The notes beneath the pieces were generated by a model. It was not told the origin of the DNA, made no database searches, and saw only the letters and a program-made list of their open reading frames with translations. A stretch of DNA of 13,495 bases from an uncultured cyanobacterium (GTDB taxonomy: Bacteria > Cyanobacteriota > Cyanobacteriia > PCC-6307 > Cyanobiaceae): positions 1 through 13,495 of the forward strand of contig CAIKWV010000343.1 in NCBI GenBank assembly GCA_903831165.1, written 5' to 3'. A program made the position numbers and the translations under genes. Below are positions 13,036 to 13,495 of this stretch, one piece after another (positions within the stretch are counted from its first letter, which is position 1; each line of letters begins with the position of its first letter).

Positions 13036-13059
13036 AAAAAAACCACCCTTGCGGGTGGT
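13036..13059 (-). terminator. Intrinsic terminator of the rRNA operon
   Basis: Minus strand: stem ACCACCC / GGGTGGT around a GCAA loop, running into T7 (13042-13036). It lies about 60 bases past the 5S 3' end. The GNRA tetraloop and long T-run make it strong. Confidence 0.9.
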
Positions 13060-13118
13060 CAGTCAATAATCACGGAGGCAGATCAACTGCTCTTTCGCGA
13101 TAGGAGAAGAATGTTTTA

Positions 13119-13235
13119 CCTGGCATCGAGCTTTTTTCGCAGGGGGCTACCCCCCAACTATCGTCGCCGCTGCTGCGTTTCACGCCCGAGTTCGAGATGG
13201 ATCGGGGTGGGACCACAGCGCCATGGACACCAGGA
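13119..13235 (-). rRNA. rrf: 5S ribosomal RNA
   Basis: Read on the minus strand, the 117-nt segment begins TCCTGGTGTCCATGGC and ends GCTCGATGCCAGG, so its ends pair as helix I. The internal CCCGATCCATCTCGAACTCG and GAAACGCAGCAGCGGCGA blocks are classic bacterial 5S loops B/C and E regions. Both ends are estimated to within one or two bases. It lies 123 bases after 23S rRNA, in the normal bacterial operon order. Confidence 0.95.
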
Positions 13236-13358
13236 TAGAAACATCCTCAGGTGAACCCTGAGAACTGCATAGGAAATGGCAACAGAGTCCCAGTGGTCAA
13301 TTCAACCAGCCGGTAAGCTTTTGCAGTCTGGAAATCAAGCGATGTAGAGCCAAGTGTT
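13236..13358 (-). other. 23S-5S internal transcribed spacer
   Basis: A 123-base spacer without a tRNA. It holds a small stem CTCAGG/CCTGAG close to the 5S 5' end, probably part of the processing structure of the rRNA precursor. Confidence 0.7.
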
Positions 13359-13495
13359 GGTCAAGCCCTCGGTCTATTAGTACTCCTCCGCTTCACGCAT
13401 TACTGCGCTTCCACGTAGAGCCTATCAACGGGTGTTCTTCCCGTGACCTTACTGGCTTATGCCATGGGAATACTCATCTTGAGGTGGGCTTCCCA
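13359..13495 (-). rRNA. rrl: 23S ribosomal RNA, 3' end (partial)
   Basis: On the minus strand the segment ends ACTAATAGACCGAGGGCTTGACC, the standard 3' terminus of bacterial 23S rRNA. Upstream of it are GTTGATAGGCTC and GCAGTAATGCGTGAAGCGGAG-like elements of domain VI. The gene runs off the right edge. The transcript order is 23S-5S-terminator, pointing left. The 3' end is accurate to a few bases. Confidence 0.95.

Noticed and set aside
1..13495. CRISPR array, tRNA genes, intact insertion sequences
   Set aside because: No regularly spaced repeats, no cloverleaf with a TTCGA-type arm in a plausible context, and no transposase motifs were found by reading both strands.

Overview
The window looks like chromosome from a unicellular cyanobacterium of the Synechococcus/Cyanobium (picocyanobacterial) group. 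The evidence is a cyAbrB-type transcription regulator, a glutamyl-Q tRNA(Asp) synthetase and an HU gene close together, an isoamylase-type glycogen debranching enzyme, several small cyanobacterial-type hypothetical proteins, and the 3' end of an rRNA operon. Most of the window (about 4.1-12.8 kb) is GC-rich. The first ~2.3 kb is visibly poorer in GC and carries surface-sugar genes, so the left part looks like accessory DNA.

Layout. 1-2467: the end of a GT4 glycosyltransferase (+), convergent with a GT-A-like putative glycosyltransferase (-), then a gene-poor stretch. 2468-4181: an NTF2-like small protein (+), an intergenic perfect palindrome, and a secreted-type domain protein whose N-terminus looks broken, with long non-coding gaps. 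4182-5270: an aminoglycoside-phosphotransferase-fold kinase (+) flanked by diverged direct repeats. 5623-7385 (-): cyAbrB with a clear terminator, a two-part protein (HicA-like N-terminus plus bacterial eRF1-like C-terminus), and a small conserved-looking protein. 7516-8170: an exported acidic protein (-), a 38-residue single-span membrane protein (+), and a DnaJ-type zinc-finger protein (-). 8288-10625 (-): gluQ, hup and a metallo-beta-lactamase-like protein that has lost its metal ligands, separated by intrinsic terminators; hup has a recognisable promoter and a structured leader. 10700-12781 (+): glgX. 13036-13495 (-): terminator, 5S rRNA and the 3' end of 23S rRNA.

The genes do not form one pathway. 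The housekeeping block covers chromosome packaging (HU), tRNA(Asp) modification (GluQ), glycogen breakdown (GlgX), global carbon/nitrogen regulation (cyAbrB) and rRNA. I found no CRISPR array, no intact insertion sequence, no tRNA, and no recognisable defence or biosynthetic system. The more unusual signals are RNA-level: a terminator that lies inside the longest possible gluQ reading frame, the hup leader structure, and a run of hairpins behind cyAbrB. Two protein-level oddities are the HicA-like/eRF1-like two-part protein and the degenerate MBL-fold protein.
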